Shown: piece after piece, positions 16,782 through 24,826 of the stretch
Layout: every line of letters starts with the position of its first letter
Position numbering within the stretch: position 1 is the stretch's first letter
DNA from: Tolypothrix brevis GSE-NOS-MK-07-07A
GTDB taxonomy: Bacteria; Cyanobacteriota; Cyanobacteriia; Cyanobacteriales; Nostocaceae
Reading direction: 5' to 3'
NCBI GenBank assembly: GCA_019358985.1
Contig: JAHHIJ010000018.1
Span: forward strand, 1 to 64,000
DNA length: 64,000 bases
Notes under the pieces: generated by a model
Databases searched by the model: none
Told to the model about the DNA's origin: nothing
What the model saw: only the letters and a program-made list of their open reading frames with translations
Program-made: the position numbers and the translations under genes

Positions 16782-18053
16782 TTACATTACCCGATAACCA
16801 ATATCACGCCGATAATACATTCCGTCAAAGTGGATGCATTTGATGCCGGCGTATGCAGAAGCGATCGCTTGATCAAAATTCTCTCCTACGCCGGTGACAT
16901 TCAACACCCGACCACCATCTGTGACTACTTGCTGCTGCTGCAACTTTGTCCCAGCATGGAATACATTAGTTCCTGCGGATAAAGCTTGTTCAATGCCTGT
17001 AATTACTTTTCCTTTCTCATACGCCCCAGGATAGCCCCCTGCGGCAGCGACGACCGTCGCACATGCTCCCACCTTCCAAGAGATGGGCGGCATGTCTCCT
17101 AGACGTTGCTGGACGCAGGCAATCATTAATTCTTCTAGGGGTGTTTCCAATAGTGGGAGAATTACTTGTGTTTCTGGGTCGCCAAAGCGACAGTTAAATT
17201 CTAAAACTTTAAAATTGCCATCTGGTGTAATCATTAAGCCGGCGTAGAGAATGCCTCGATAGTCGATGTTTTTGGTTTTGAGGATGGCGATCGCTTTCTC
17301 CAAAACTTCTTTCTGCACGCGTTCCATAATTTGCGGTGTAGCGATGGGGGAAGGGGCATAAGCTCCCATCCCCCCAGTATTATCTCCTGTATCGCCCTCC
17401 CCAATCCGCTTATGATCCTGAGCGGGCAATAAAGGGCGAATCGTCAACCCATCCGTTAATGCTAAAACTGATACCTCCTGCCCAGTTAAACACTCTTCAA
17501 TAACTACAAATTCCCCAGCGCTGCCAAACTGCCCCTGGAAAATCGCCTCAATTGCCGCTTCTGCCTGTTCTAGCGTTGTTGCCACAGTTACACCCTTACC
17601 AGCCGCTAAACCATCAGCCTTGACTACAATTGGTGCGCCTTGTGATTTCACATATAATTTAGCTGCTTTTGCCTCCGTAAATACCGCAGCCTTCGCGGTG
17701 GGAATTCCCGCTTCCTGCATCAAAGCTTTTGCCCAAGCCTTACTTGCCTCAATTTGCGCTCCCGCTCTCGTCGGACCAAAAACCATCAAACCCTTATTTT
17801 GGAGATAGTCGGTAATTCCCTTTGCCAGGGGTACTTCTGGACCAACGACCACCAAAGAAATGTTATTTTCCAGACCATAACGGCTGATGCCTTCAAAGTC
17901 ATCTACCGCCAGAGGGAAATTTTGACAGCGTTCTAAAGAAGCCGTACCACCATTTCCCGGTACACACACAACTTGCTCAATTTGCTTAGATTGCAGCAGT
18001 TTCCATGCTAGAGCATGTTCCCGCCCTCCATTACCAACAACTAAAACTTTCAC
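16782..18053 (-). CDS. purD: Phosphoribosylamine-glycine ligase
   Basis: About 423 residues from a GTG at 18053 that is preceded by AAGGAAAG and gives the usual N-terminus VKVLVVGNGGREHALAWKL. An ATG at 18104 would add 17 basic residues. The ATP-grasp enzyme joins phosphoribosylamine and glycine in purine synthesis. Visible motifs: GPEVPLAKGITDYL, PIVVKADGLAAGKGVTVA in the ATP-binding fold, TGGMGAYAP, and LEFNCRFGDPETQVILP with metal ligands. Ninety-eight bases of C-rich low-complexity text separate it from the putative ATG region of nblS downstream. It is cytoplasmic and intact. Confidence 0.9.
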   Translation of the reverse strand: MKVLVVGNGGREHALAWKLLQSKQIEQVVCVPGNGGTASLERCQNFPLAVDDFEGISRYGLENNISLVVVGPEVPLAKGITDYLQNKGLMVFGPTRAGAQIEASKAWAKALMQEAGIPTAKAAVFTEAKAAKLYVKSQGAPIVVKADGLAAGKGVTVATTLEQAEAAIEAIFQGQFGSAGEFVVIEECLTGQEVSVLALTDGLTIRPLLPAQDHKRIGEGDTGDNTGGMGAYAPSPIATPQIMERVQKEVLEKAIAILKTKNIDYRGILYAGLMITPDGNFKVLEFNCRFGDPETQVILPLLETPLEELMIACVQQRLGDMPPISWKVGACATVVAAAGGYPGAYEKGKVITGIEQALSAGTNVFHAGTKLQQQQVVTDGGRVLNVTGVGENFDQAIASAYAGIKCIHFDGMYYRRDIGYRVM

Positions 18054-18323
18054 GCGCTTTCCTTGCTTGCGATGATTATGCCTTAAGTCTTTTCGGCGAT
18101 TCATTTTTCCATCAATTCTGATGCTAATGCAAGCCCCTCATCGGTAATTATATGTAAAATATGCAACCTTTGTTTTAAAGGACACTAATAAAGACATTTT
18201 CAAGGATTCAAATTTGGGTGCGATCGCTTTAAAGACTTCTCTAATTTTCAGCTTGGTTTGTTTTATTATTCTCTCTCCAATTTAATAAAATAAAATTACA
18301 CCCTTTCGCATAAGTGCATAATT

Positions 18324-18417
18324 GGGAGCATCCCAGTTTTGCAAAAAGCCTACAGGCTATAAGCCGCACCCTTCCAGGGTGTCGGGTAAAATATTTGTTC
18401 AAAAGTGGGATGCTCCC
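18324..18417. repeat. MITE-like element with GGGAGCATCCCA ends
   Basis: A 94-bp unit bounded by GGGAGCATCCCA and its exact inverse TGGGATGCTCCC, with a smaller inverted repeat inside (AGCCTACAGGCT). It lies in the 648-base space between purD and the CHAT gene. Only one copy was found in this window. Confidence 0.6.
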
Positions 18418-18437
18418 TGCATAATTCGACTTTACTC

Positions 18438-18552
18438 ATACCATTTCTGTGTGAAGATGCGCCTAATTTAGCCCACGCAGGTGGGCTTCGTTCGTTTAGC
18501 CGCGAGTTTACTCGTCGGGTTATTAAGCGCAGCCTCATAAAGAATTGGTATT
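18438..18552. repeat. MITE-like element, ATACCATTTCT ends
   Basis: The left end ATACCATTTCTGTGTGAAG and right end CATAAAGAATTGGTAT are imperfect inverted copies. Inside are two GC stems, AGCCCACGCAGGTGGGCT and CGCGAGTTTACTCGTCG. Related copies lie at 39807-39922 (about 116 bp) and, interrupted by another element, at 32428-32652. A single end lies near 59136-59163. Confidence 0.65.
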
Positions 18553-18701
18553 ATACCCATTACATAGTAAGAAAATATTTTTCCTCGAATTCTGGAAAAT
18601 CCTAAACTCAATCTGTATCACTATTTAGTCATCAATGTTCTTATGAGATTTCTAACAAAATTATACAAGTAGTTTTTCTACTTTTAGATTGATTACAAAT
18701 T

Positions 18702-19718
18702 ATGAAAAAAATCTTGATTCTGGCAGCAATTCCCCACGGTTTGCGCTTGGATAAAGAAATTAGAGAAGTTGAAGAATGTATCCGACGTGCCGTAAGACGG
18801 GATATGTTTGAAATTGATATTAGGACTGCTGTTAGACCCCAGGATATTCGACGTGCGATCGCAGAAGAAAAACCCCAAATTGTCCATTTCTGCGGACACG
18901 GTTTAGAAGATGGAAGTTTGCTGTTAGAAAATGATGGGGGACAGAACAAAGCTGTGCCACCAGAAGGGCTGGCATCGCTGTTTGAGTTACACGCAGATTA
19001 TGTAAACTGTGTGCTATTAAATGCTTGCCACTCTGTCAAATCTGCTGAGGCAATTAGTAAATATGTTAATTATGCCATTGGCATGAACCAGGAGATTCAG
19101 GATAAATCGGCAATCCAGTTCGCTCAAGGTTTTTATGATGGATTGGGTTACGCAACTTCGGAAATTCAAGATGTATTTCCAAGAGCCTTTCAGGAAGGTT
19201 TAGTAGCGATTAAATTAGAAAACCTTTCCCAAGCGGAGATTCCAGTTATTAAAACCAGAATAAATATAGATAAACCACATAAACCAATGGATATTTCTGT
19301 ACTAGTAAACTTTTTAACGCCCTGTCTGCCATTTTTACTGAATGTGGGAAATAAGGCAGTGGAAGGAGCATCTCAGAAGCTTGGTGAGGATGTTTGGCGA
19401 AAAGCGACTGTTGTTTGGGATAAGTTGCAACCAAAGGTAGAAGGTAAAGCAGCAGCTTTGGAAGCAACTAAGGATGTAGCAAATGACCCAGAAGACGAAG
19501 ATTTACAAACTGCATTGCGGGTACAACTGAAGAAAATTTTGGCAGAGGAACCCACACTGGCAGCAGAAATTGCTCAAATTCTATTAGAAAAATCCACTAC
19601 AGGGACTGGTGCTGATAATATCCAGCAGAATGTCAGTGGAACTGGCAACCAAGCGATCGGAAAAATAGAGGGTAATGCCAAGGCAATTGGTACAGTACAC
19701 GGCAACGTAAATATGTAA
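18702..19718 (+). CDS. CHAT-domain caspase-like effector protease with C-terminal Gly/Asn signalling motif
   Basis: 338 residues in three parts. Residues 1-170 are a CHAT protease with the catalytic His in VHFCGHG (His66) and the catalytic Cys in LLNACHS (Cys109). Residues 190-298 are a helical region (VNFLTPCLPFLLNVGNKAVE, then QTALRVQLKKILAE) seen in other bacterial signalling proteins. Residues 305-338 form a short repeat-like tail with GTGNQAIG and IGTVHGN. The tail matches the N-terminus of the next protein. The downstream STAND gene starts 19 bases after the stop, so the two form an operon. Family knowledge: CHAT proteases act as executioners in bacterial defence and cell-death systems, cutting partners when a STAND sensor is triggered. 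The target is unknown. Confidence 0.8.
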   Translation: MKKILILAAIPHGLRLDKEIREVEECIRRAVRRDMFEIDIRTAVRPQDIRRAIAEEKPQIVHFCGHGLEDGSLLLENDGGQNKAVPPEGLASLFELHADYVNCVLLNACHSVKSAEAISKYVNYAIGMNQEIQDKSAIQFAQGFYDGLGYATSEIQDVFPRAFQEGLVAIKLENLSQAEIPVIKTRINIDKPHKPMDISVLVNFLTPCLPFLLNVGNKAVEGASQKLGEDVWRKATVVWDKLQPKVEGKAAALEATKDVANDPEDEDLQTALRVQLKKILAEEPTLAAEIAQILLEKSTTGTGADNIQQNVSGTGNQAIGKIEGNAKAIGTVHGNVNM

Positions 19719-19737
19719 TTAGGGCTTGCTATAACTT

Positions 19738-22700
19738 ATGTCAACTGAGCTAACACCTCAACCGAAACAGCCTTCAACTGAGATTCAACAGGTTTTAGAA
19801 GGTAATAAAAACCAAGCTATTGGAGGGATGAGTGGCGGTACTGCATTTGGTACGGTCGAAGGCAGTATATCAATAATATACAACTACTATTACCGTGAAG
19901 ATAGCCAGGTAGTACCTGTAGAATCTACTGATGCTGCTGATGACAATCTTCCTTGTCCTTATCGCGGTTTGTTTCACTTTAGTCCCAATGATGCAGAGTT
20001 TTTCTTTGGACGTGAGGTATGTACAGGAGAACTTTTCGCAGCGACTCAATCCTGTAATTTTATACCCGTTTTGGGTGCTTCTGGAAGCGGCAAATCTTCG
20101 ATAGTTCTTGCGGGACTGGTGCCCAAACTTCAAAATGAAGGTCACTGGCTATTTACTCACTTCCGTCCCGATTCAGATCCTTTCCATGCTCTAGCTTTGG
20201 CATTAGTTCCCCTTTATAGCCCCCATCTGGATAATACTGATAAGATAATCCAAGCTCGTAAACTGTCAAAAGCTCTTGGCGAGGGTGAAATTCCTCTAGC
20301 TGATGTGTTTGCCCAGATTCACCAAAATCATCCCACGGATCGGGTGTTGCTAATTGCCGATCAATTTGAAGAAATTTACACTTTATGCACGGATCAGAAA
20401 ATTCGCCGTAGTTTCCTGGATACTTTATTAGCTAGCTTTCCATCTTTACCTTCTCAATCACAATACAAGCGTGTATTAGTTGCAACAATGCGGGCAGATT
20501 TCTTGGGAAATGCTCTGTTATATCCCCCTTTTGGAGATGTATTGAAAACTAATATCACGCTTATCAGGTCGATGAAGTATGAAGAACTTGAGGAGGTAAT
20601 TGTTAAGCCTACTGAGAAGTTGGGGGTAACTTTTCAAGAGGGACTGGTAAAACGGATTTTGGATGATGTAGATTCAGAACCAGGTAATTTACCTCTATTG
20701 GAGTTTGCGTTAACCGAGTTATGGAAACAGCGAAAGGGGAAGCAGTTAACTCATGCAGCTTATGAGGACATTGGTGAGGTAAAAGGTGCCCTAGCTCGCC
20801 ATGCTAATGAAAAATATGGCAAGTTGACAGATGACGCGAAGGAAAAAGTACGGCGAATCTTCATCCAATTAGTGCGCCCTGGGGAAGGAACCGAAGATAC
20901 GCGGCGATTGGCGACGAAAGCTGAATTGCCTGAAGCAAGCTGGGGATTGGTGAAACAATTGGCGGACGCGCGATTAGTAGTTACTAGTCGTAATCCTGAT
21001 GATCAAGAAACAGTGGAGGTTGTCCATGAAGCGCTGATTCGCAATTGGAGTGAATTACGACAATGGATGGACACAGACCGTAGCTTTCGCGCTTGGCAAG
21101 AGCGATTAAGGGGAGCAATGTATCAATGGAAACAAAGTCGACGAGACGAAGGGGCATTGTTGCGGGGTGTAGCGTTGGCGGATGCGGAAGAAAAGCTGAA
21201 ACAACGCCGAAAGGATCTGAGTGAAGGGGGACAAGAATTTATCCAAGCTAGTATAGCACTGCGCGATCGCGAACAAAAGGAGCGATCGCGCAGAAGGCGA
21301 CTGACTATTTCAGGGTTGGTTGGTGGTTTGGGAGTGGCTTTGTTTTTAGCAGGGCTAACGAGTATAGCCTGGGGAAATGCTGAAATCAGTGAAATTAAGT
21401 CCTTAGCTCAAAGTTCCGATGGGTTTTTGAACGTAGATGAACGCGAAGCTCTTCAATCAAGCGTAAAAGCTGCTGTAAAAATGCAAGGTAAACCCTGGAT
21501 AGATACAAATACCCGCGCTCTGGTAAAATTAACACTATTAAATACAGTTCACAATGTTGTCGCATCGAATACCTTGGGAGGACACGCAAACTCGGTTAAT
21601 GGGGTCAGCTTCAGCCCCGATGGTAAAATGCTGGCTTCTGCGAGTGATGACAAGACAGTGAAACTGTGGGATACTTCTACAGGCAAAGAAATTAAAACCC
21701 TGACTGGGCATACAGACAAGGTTTGGGGAGTCAGCTTCAGCCCCGATAGTAAAATAATAGCTTCTGCAAGTGCTGACAAAACAGTGAAACTGTGGGATAC
21801 CTCCACACACAAAGTAATTACAACTCTAACGGGTCATACAAACGAGGTTCATAGGGTCAGCTTCAGCCGTAATGGTAAAATGCTAGCTTCTGCAAGTGCT
21901 GACAACACAGTGAAACTGTGGAATACCTCCACACACAAAGTAATTAAAACCCTGGATGAGCATACAAGCGAGGTTTGGGGGGTCAGCTTCAGCCCCGATG
22001 GTAAAATGCTGGCTTCTGCAAGTGCTGACAACACAGTGAAACTGTGGGATACCTCCACACACAAAGTAATTAAAACCCTGGATGAGCATAAAGGCTGGGT
22101 TCGGGAGGTTAGCTTCAGCGATGATGGTAAAATGCTGGCTTCTGCGAGTGATGACAAGACGGTGAAACTGTGGGATACTCCCACACACAAAGTAATTAAA
22201 ACCCTGGAGCATAAAGACCGGGTTTTGGGGGTCAGTTTCAGCCCTGATAGTAAAATACTGGCTTCTGCAAGTGTTGACAAGACGCTGAAATTGTGGAGTA
22301 CGTCCACACACCAAGTAATTAAAATCCTGGCTGAGCATACAAACGAGGTTTGGGGAAGCAGTTTCAGCCCTGATAGTAAAATACTGGCTTCTGCAAGTGT
22401 TGACCACACGTTGAAACTGTGGGATACCTCCACTGGCACAGAAGAAATTAAAATCCAGACGGGTCATAGAGATGAGGTTTCGGGGGTCATCTTTAGCCCC
22501 GATAGTAAAATGCTGGCTTCTGCAAGTGCTGACTACACAGTGAAACTGTGGGATACCTCTACTAAAAAAGAAATTACAACTCTAACTGGTCATAGAGATG
22601 TGGTTTCGGGGGTCAGCTTCAGCTCCAATGGTAAAATAATAGCTTCTGCAAGTGCTGACAACACAGTGAAATTGTGGAATACCTCCACCGGCACAGAAAT

Positions 22701-23460
22701 TACAACTCTAACTGGGCATAAAAGGAAGGTTTGGGAGAGCAGTTTCAGCCCCAATGGTAAAATAATAGCTTCTGCAAGTGCTGACAACACAGTGAAACTG
22801 TGGGATACCTCCACACACAAAGTAATTACAACTCTAACGGGTCATAGAGATGCGGTTTTGGGGGTCAGCTTCAGCCCCAATGGTAAAATAATAGCTTCTG
22901 CAAGTGCTGACAACACAGTGAAACTGTGGGATACCTCCACACACAAAGTAATTACAACTCTAACGGGTCATAGAGATGTGGTTTCGGGGGTCAGCTTTAG
23001 CCCTGATGGTAAAATACTGACTTCTGCAAGTGATGATAGGACGGTGAAGCTGTGGGATACCTCCACTAAAAAAGAAATTACAACTCTAACTGGACATAGA
23101 AGCGAGGTTCATACGGTCAACTTCAGCCCTGATGGTAAGATACTGGCTTCTGCAAGTGCTGACAAAACAGTGAAACTGTGGGATACCTCCACTAAAAAAG
23201 AAATTAAAACTCTAACTGGTCATAGAGATGCGGTTTGGGGGGTCAGCTTCAGCCCCAATGGTAAGATGCTGGCTTCTGCAAGTGCTGACAACACAGTGAA
23301 ACTGTGGAGATGGGATTTTGATTATTTACTTAAGGAAGGTTGCAATTTTATGCATGAGTACTTTAAAACGAATCCCCCTGATAATGAAAGCGATAAGCAT
23401 CTGTGCGACGGTCTAGGTATTCGTGCAAGCGTCAACATACAAACAGAACTCAACGCCTGA
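19738..23460 (+). CDS. STAND NTPase sensor with 14 WD40 repeats
   Basis: 1240 residues. Residues about 15-47 form a Gly/Asn motif (EGNKNQAIGGMSGG, FGTVEGSISI) like the tail of the CHAT protein. The NTPase follows: P-loop GASGSGKSS at 113-121, Walker-B-like LLIADQFEE near 203-211, then winged-helix-type sequence (LPLLEFALTELW, EVVHEALIRNW). A hydrophobic helix near 522-545 (ISGLVGGLGVALFLAGL) could anchor it in a membrane. Residues about 615-1190 are fourteen WD40 repeats, enough for two seven-bladed propellers, with a short Cys-containing tail. The arrangement is that of bacterial NLR-like sensors: propellers read a trigger, the NTPase assembles, and the N-terminal motif recruits the effector. 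The trigger is unknown. The reading frame is intact despite the repetitive DNA. Confidence 0.85.
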   Translation: MSTELTPQPKQPSTEIQQVLEGNKNQAIGGMSGGTAFGTVEGSISIIYNYYYREDSQVVPVESTDAADDNLPCPYRGLFHFSPNDAEFFFGREVCTGELFAATQSCNFIPVLGASGSGKSSIVLAGLVPKLQNEGHWLFTHFRPDSDPFHALALALVPLYSPHLDNTDKIIQARKLSKALGEGEIPLADVFAQIHQNHPTDRVLLIADQFEEIYTLCTDQKIRRSFLDTLLASFPSLPSQSQYKRVLVATMRADFLGNALLYPPFGDVLKTNITLIRSMKYEELEEVIVKPTEKLGVTFQEGLVKRILDDVDSEPGNLPLLEFALTELWKQRKGKQLTHAAYEDIGEVKGALARHANEKYGKLTDDAKEKVRRIFIQLVRPGEGTEDTRRLATKAELPEASWGLVKQLADARLVVTSRNPDDQETVEVVHEALIRNWSELRQWMDTDRSFRAWQERLRGAMYQWKQSRRDEGALLRGVALADAEEKLKQRRKDLSEGGQEFIQASIALRDREQKERSRRRRLTISGLVGGLGVALFLAGLTSIAWGNAEISEIKSLAQSSDGFLNVDEREALQSSVKAAVKMQGKPWIDTNTRALVKLTLLNTVHNVVASNTLGGHANSVNGVSFSPDGKMLASASDDKTVKLWDTSTGKEIKTLTGHTDKVWGVSFSPDSKIIASASADKTVKLWDTSTHKVITTLTGHTNEVHRVSFSRNGKMLASASADNTVKLWNTSTHKVIKTLDEHTSEVWGVSFSPDGKMLASASADNTVKLWDTSTHKVIKTLDEHKGWVREVSFSDDGKMLASASDDKTVKLWDTPTHKVIKTLEHKDRVLGVSFSPDSKILASASVDKTLKLWSTSTHQVIKILAEHTNEVWGSSFSPDSKILASASVDHTLKLWDTSTGTEEIKIQTGHRDEVSGVIFSPDSKMLASASADYTVKLWDTSTKKEITTLTGHRDVVSGVSFSSNGKIIASASADNTVKLWNTSTGTEITTLTGHKRKVWESSFSPNGKIIASASADNTVKLWDTSTHKVITTLTGHRDAVLGVSFSPNGKIIASASADNTVKLWDTSTHKVITTLTGHRDVVSGVSFSPDGKILTSASDDRTVKLWDTSTKKEITTLTGHRSEVHTVNFSPDGKILASASADKTVKLWDTSTKKEIKTLTGHRDAVWGVSFSPNGKMLASASADNTVKLWRWDFDYLLKEGCNFMHEYFKTNPPDNESDKHLCDGLGIRASVNIQTELNA
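21580..23310 (+). repeat. Fourteen near-identical WD40-coding tandem repeats (about 126 bp)
   Basis: Each unit encodes about 42 residues around the frame SFSPDGKxLASASADNTVKL. DNA identity between units is high (for example units 10 and 11). The differences gather at the residues after each GH (TDKVWG, TNEVHR, KGWVRE, RDAVLG, RSEVHT) and a few positions in the Thr/His-Lys loop. All repeats stay in frame. Confidence 0.9.
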
Positions 23461-23660
23461 CGTGAGATCCTAGCGAAGTTAGAAACCTCAGATCGTAGTA
23501 AAATTGACAATACCTTTGAAAATACCCAAGAGGAGCTAGATATAAGCCACAACCATATAAAAACGAGGTGGATAAGGCATTAGATCGAGCTTTTAATTAT
23601 GCAAAGAAAGCCGAAGAGTTTGCTTCTATAGATCGCAAAACTTTAGCCACATATCACTAA
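23461..23660 (+). pseudogene. Possible degraded coding remnant after the STAND gene
   Basis: Directly after the STAND stop, and in the same frame, lies REILAKLETSDRSKIDNTF followed by ENTQEELD, reaching a stop near 23580. A shift of frame then gives VDKALDRAFNYAKKAEEFAS up to TYH and a stop near 23660. Both pieces look like a helical protein broken by a frameshift. It could be a third small gene of the locus or a lost extension of the sensor. I could not identify it. The rest of the gap to 23908 holds nothing I recognise. Confidence 0.3.
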
Positions 23661-23908
23661 CATTACTGCTTGGCTAAATGATAATATGAGGTTTATGTGT
23701 TTAACAAGCACAAAAAGCAGGCTAATCTTCCAAATAGAGAACTACTGCAAATTAATACCAAATACGAAAAAGTATGCTAGACATCGTTTTATTTGCCCTT
23801 AGCTCCCCATCTGCTGACTTCTCCATCTCCCCATCGATTAACTTGGTGCGAGCAAACTCTAAGTGTGTACAAAGACATGGCCAACATGGCCACACGTCAG
23901 TCTTAGCT

Positions 23909-24298
23909 ATGGGTATTCAACCGAAGATGATATCAATGGCTACGTCTAATATTGATGGAACAACGGCTTTAGATGAGGATGTAGAATTGAGTGATGAAGA
24001 GTTAGGATTAATAGCTGGTGCGTCAAGAGTTGCCACAAGCAAGTGTTCAGATGTCTTCGTAAATGGTCAACAAATAATATCTCTTGATTCTGTTCTGCGA
24101 TATGAGAACAACCACCAAGGACTAATTGACTACATCAAGAGACAATTTGGAGGTTCTATTTCAGATCTAGTAGCCGGAGAACTATCGCAGCATCTTAGAG
24201 CCGTAGCTCCCAGAGTGATAAAAGGTGAACGTGGGGGCTTTAAAATCAACCTTAATAATGGTCAGGTTTGCTATGAGGATACTCCGTGTCCATTTTGA
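23909..24298 (+). CDS. Putative RiPP precursor with double-glycine-type leader
   Basis: About 129 residues from the ATG at 23909; ATGs at 23927 and 23936 are also possible. An ATG at 23774 would add a Ser/Pro-rich stretch that reads like low-complexity intergenic DNA. The segment ALDEDVELSDEELGLIAGAS closely resembles the leader end of double-glycine-type peptides (ELSxEELxxIAGG/A) cut by C39 peptidase transporters. After it come about 90 residues with three cysteines (SKCS, QVCYE, TPCPF) and several Ser/Thr, long for a lanthipeptide core. It faces the LanM-like gene, with convergent 3' ends 528 bases apart. No transporter or protease gene is in the window. It could instead be an exported small protein that merely uses this leader. 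Confidence 0.45.
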   Translation: MGIQPKMISMATSNIDGTTALDEDVELSDEELGLIAGASRVATSKCSDVFVNGQQIISLDSVLRYENNHQGLIDYIKRQFGGSISDLVAGELSQHLRAVAPRVIKGERGGFKINLNNGQVCYEDTPCPF

Positions 24299-24489
24299 GG
24301 TTATTATCACTGACATTAACCCCATAAAACCCTGTTTTGGCACATTCAGTAGCTGACAAAATTTCAGAAATAAACGTAAAAATAAGGGTTTTATCCATCG
24401 TCACTTTTGGAGTATTTAGCATTCGTTTAATAGCGATTACCCAATAGCAGCTAGCACCGGAATGATTCGAGCCGTTGGTATTACTAAAG

Positions 24490-24632
24490 CTATCGCGTTT
24501 CCCGATAAGAGTGAAGTACATCTCAAAACCTCACCCCCAACCCCTCTCCTTGCTAAGGAGAGGGGAGATAAAGCACAGCTTTATCGGGGTGAGGTAATCG
24601 CGCTCACCTCAGTTGCTTAGGAAACGCTATAA
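24490..24632. repeat. Nested inverted repeats between precursor and lanM
   Basis: Outer ends CTATCGCGTTTCC (about 24490) and GGAAACGCTATA (about 24620-24632) are near-inverted. Inside, CCTCACCCC (24529) pairs with GGGGTGAGG (ending 24594). Nested within are CCCCTCTCC/GGAGAGGGG and ATAAAGCACAGCTTTAT. The structure is of the MITE kind common in these genomes. Confidence 0.5.
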
Positions 24633-24795
24633 TTCTCCAGAAGCATTTGTCACCGATAGAATTGAGCAAGGCTTACAAAAGCAAAATGCGGAACTACCAG
24701 AACTAGGCTTTGACCAAACCTGCTTAAGTAGTAACCCAGTTAAAGATCGAAGTGAACAACTTAAAATTTACTGTAAGGGGGGAAGCTCAACTTAA
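24613..24795 (+). pseudogene. Unidentified coding fragment
   Basis: From about 24630 a run of protein-like sequence (NSPEAFVTDRIEQGLQKQNA, then LPELGFDQTCLSSNP) continues to about 24775. It then shifts frame and continues as GEAQLKEEGLKKSHTVLKG to a stop near 24837, inside the end of lanM. It looks like a decayed gene piece behind the repeat. I do not recognise the family and the start is artificial. Confidence 0.25.
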
Positions 24796-24826
24796 AGAAG
24801 AAGGTTTAAAAAAGTCGCACACGGTA

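Noticed and set aside
21549-22820. Several minus-strand ORFs up to 196 codons
   Set aside because: They are antisense shadows of the WD40 repeats; their repeated text simply mirrors the 126-bp periodicity.
23774-23908. Longer start for the putative precursor peptide
   Set aside because: The added residues are a Ser/Pro-rich stretch from CTCCCCATCT-like intergenic text, unlike leader peptides.
24252-24521. 89-codon minus-strand ORF between precursor and lanM
   Set aside because: It overlaps the precursor 3' end antisense and shows no leader or core features of a second precursor.
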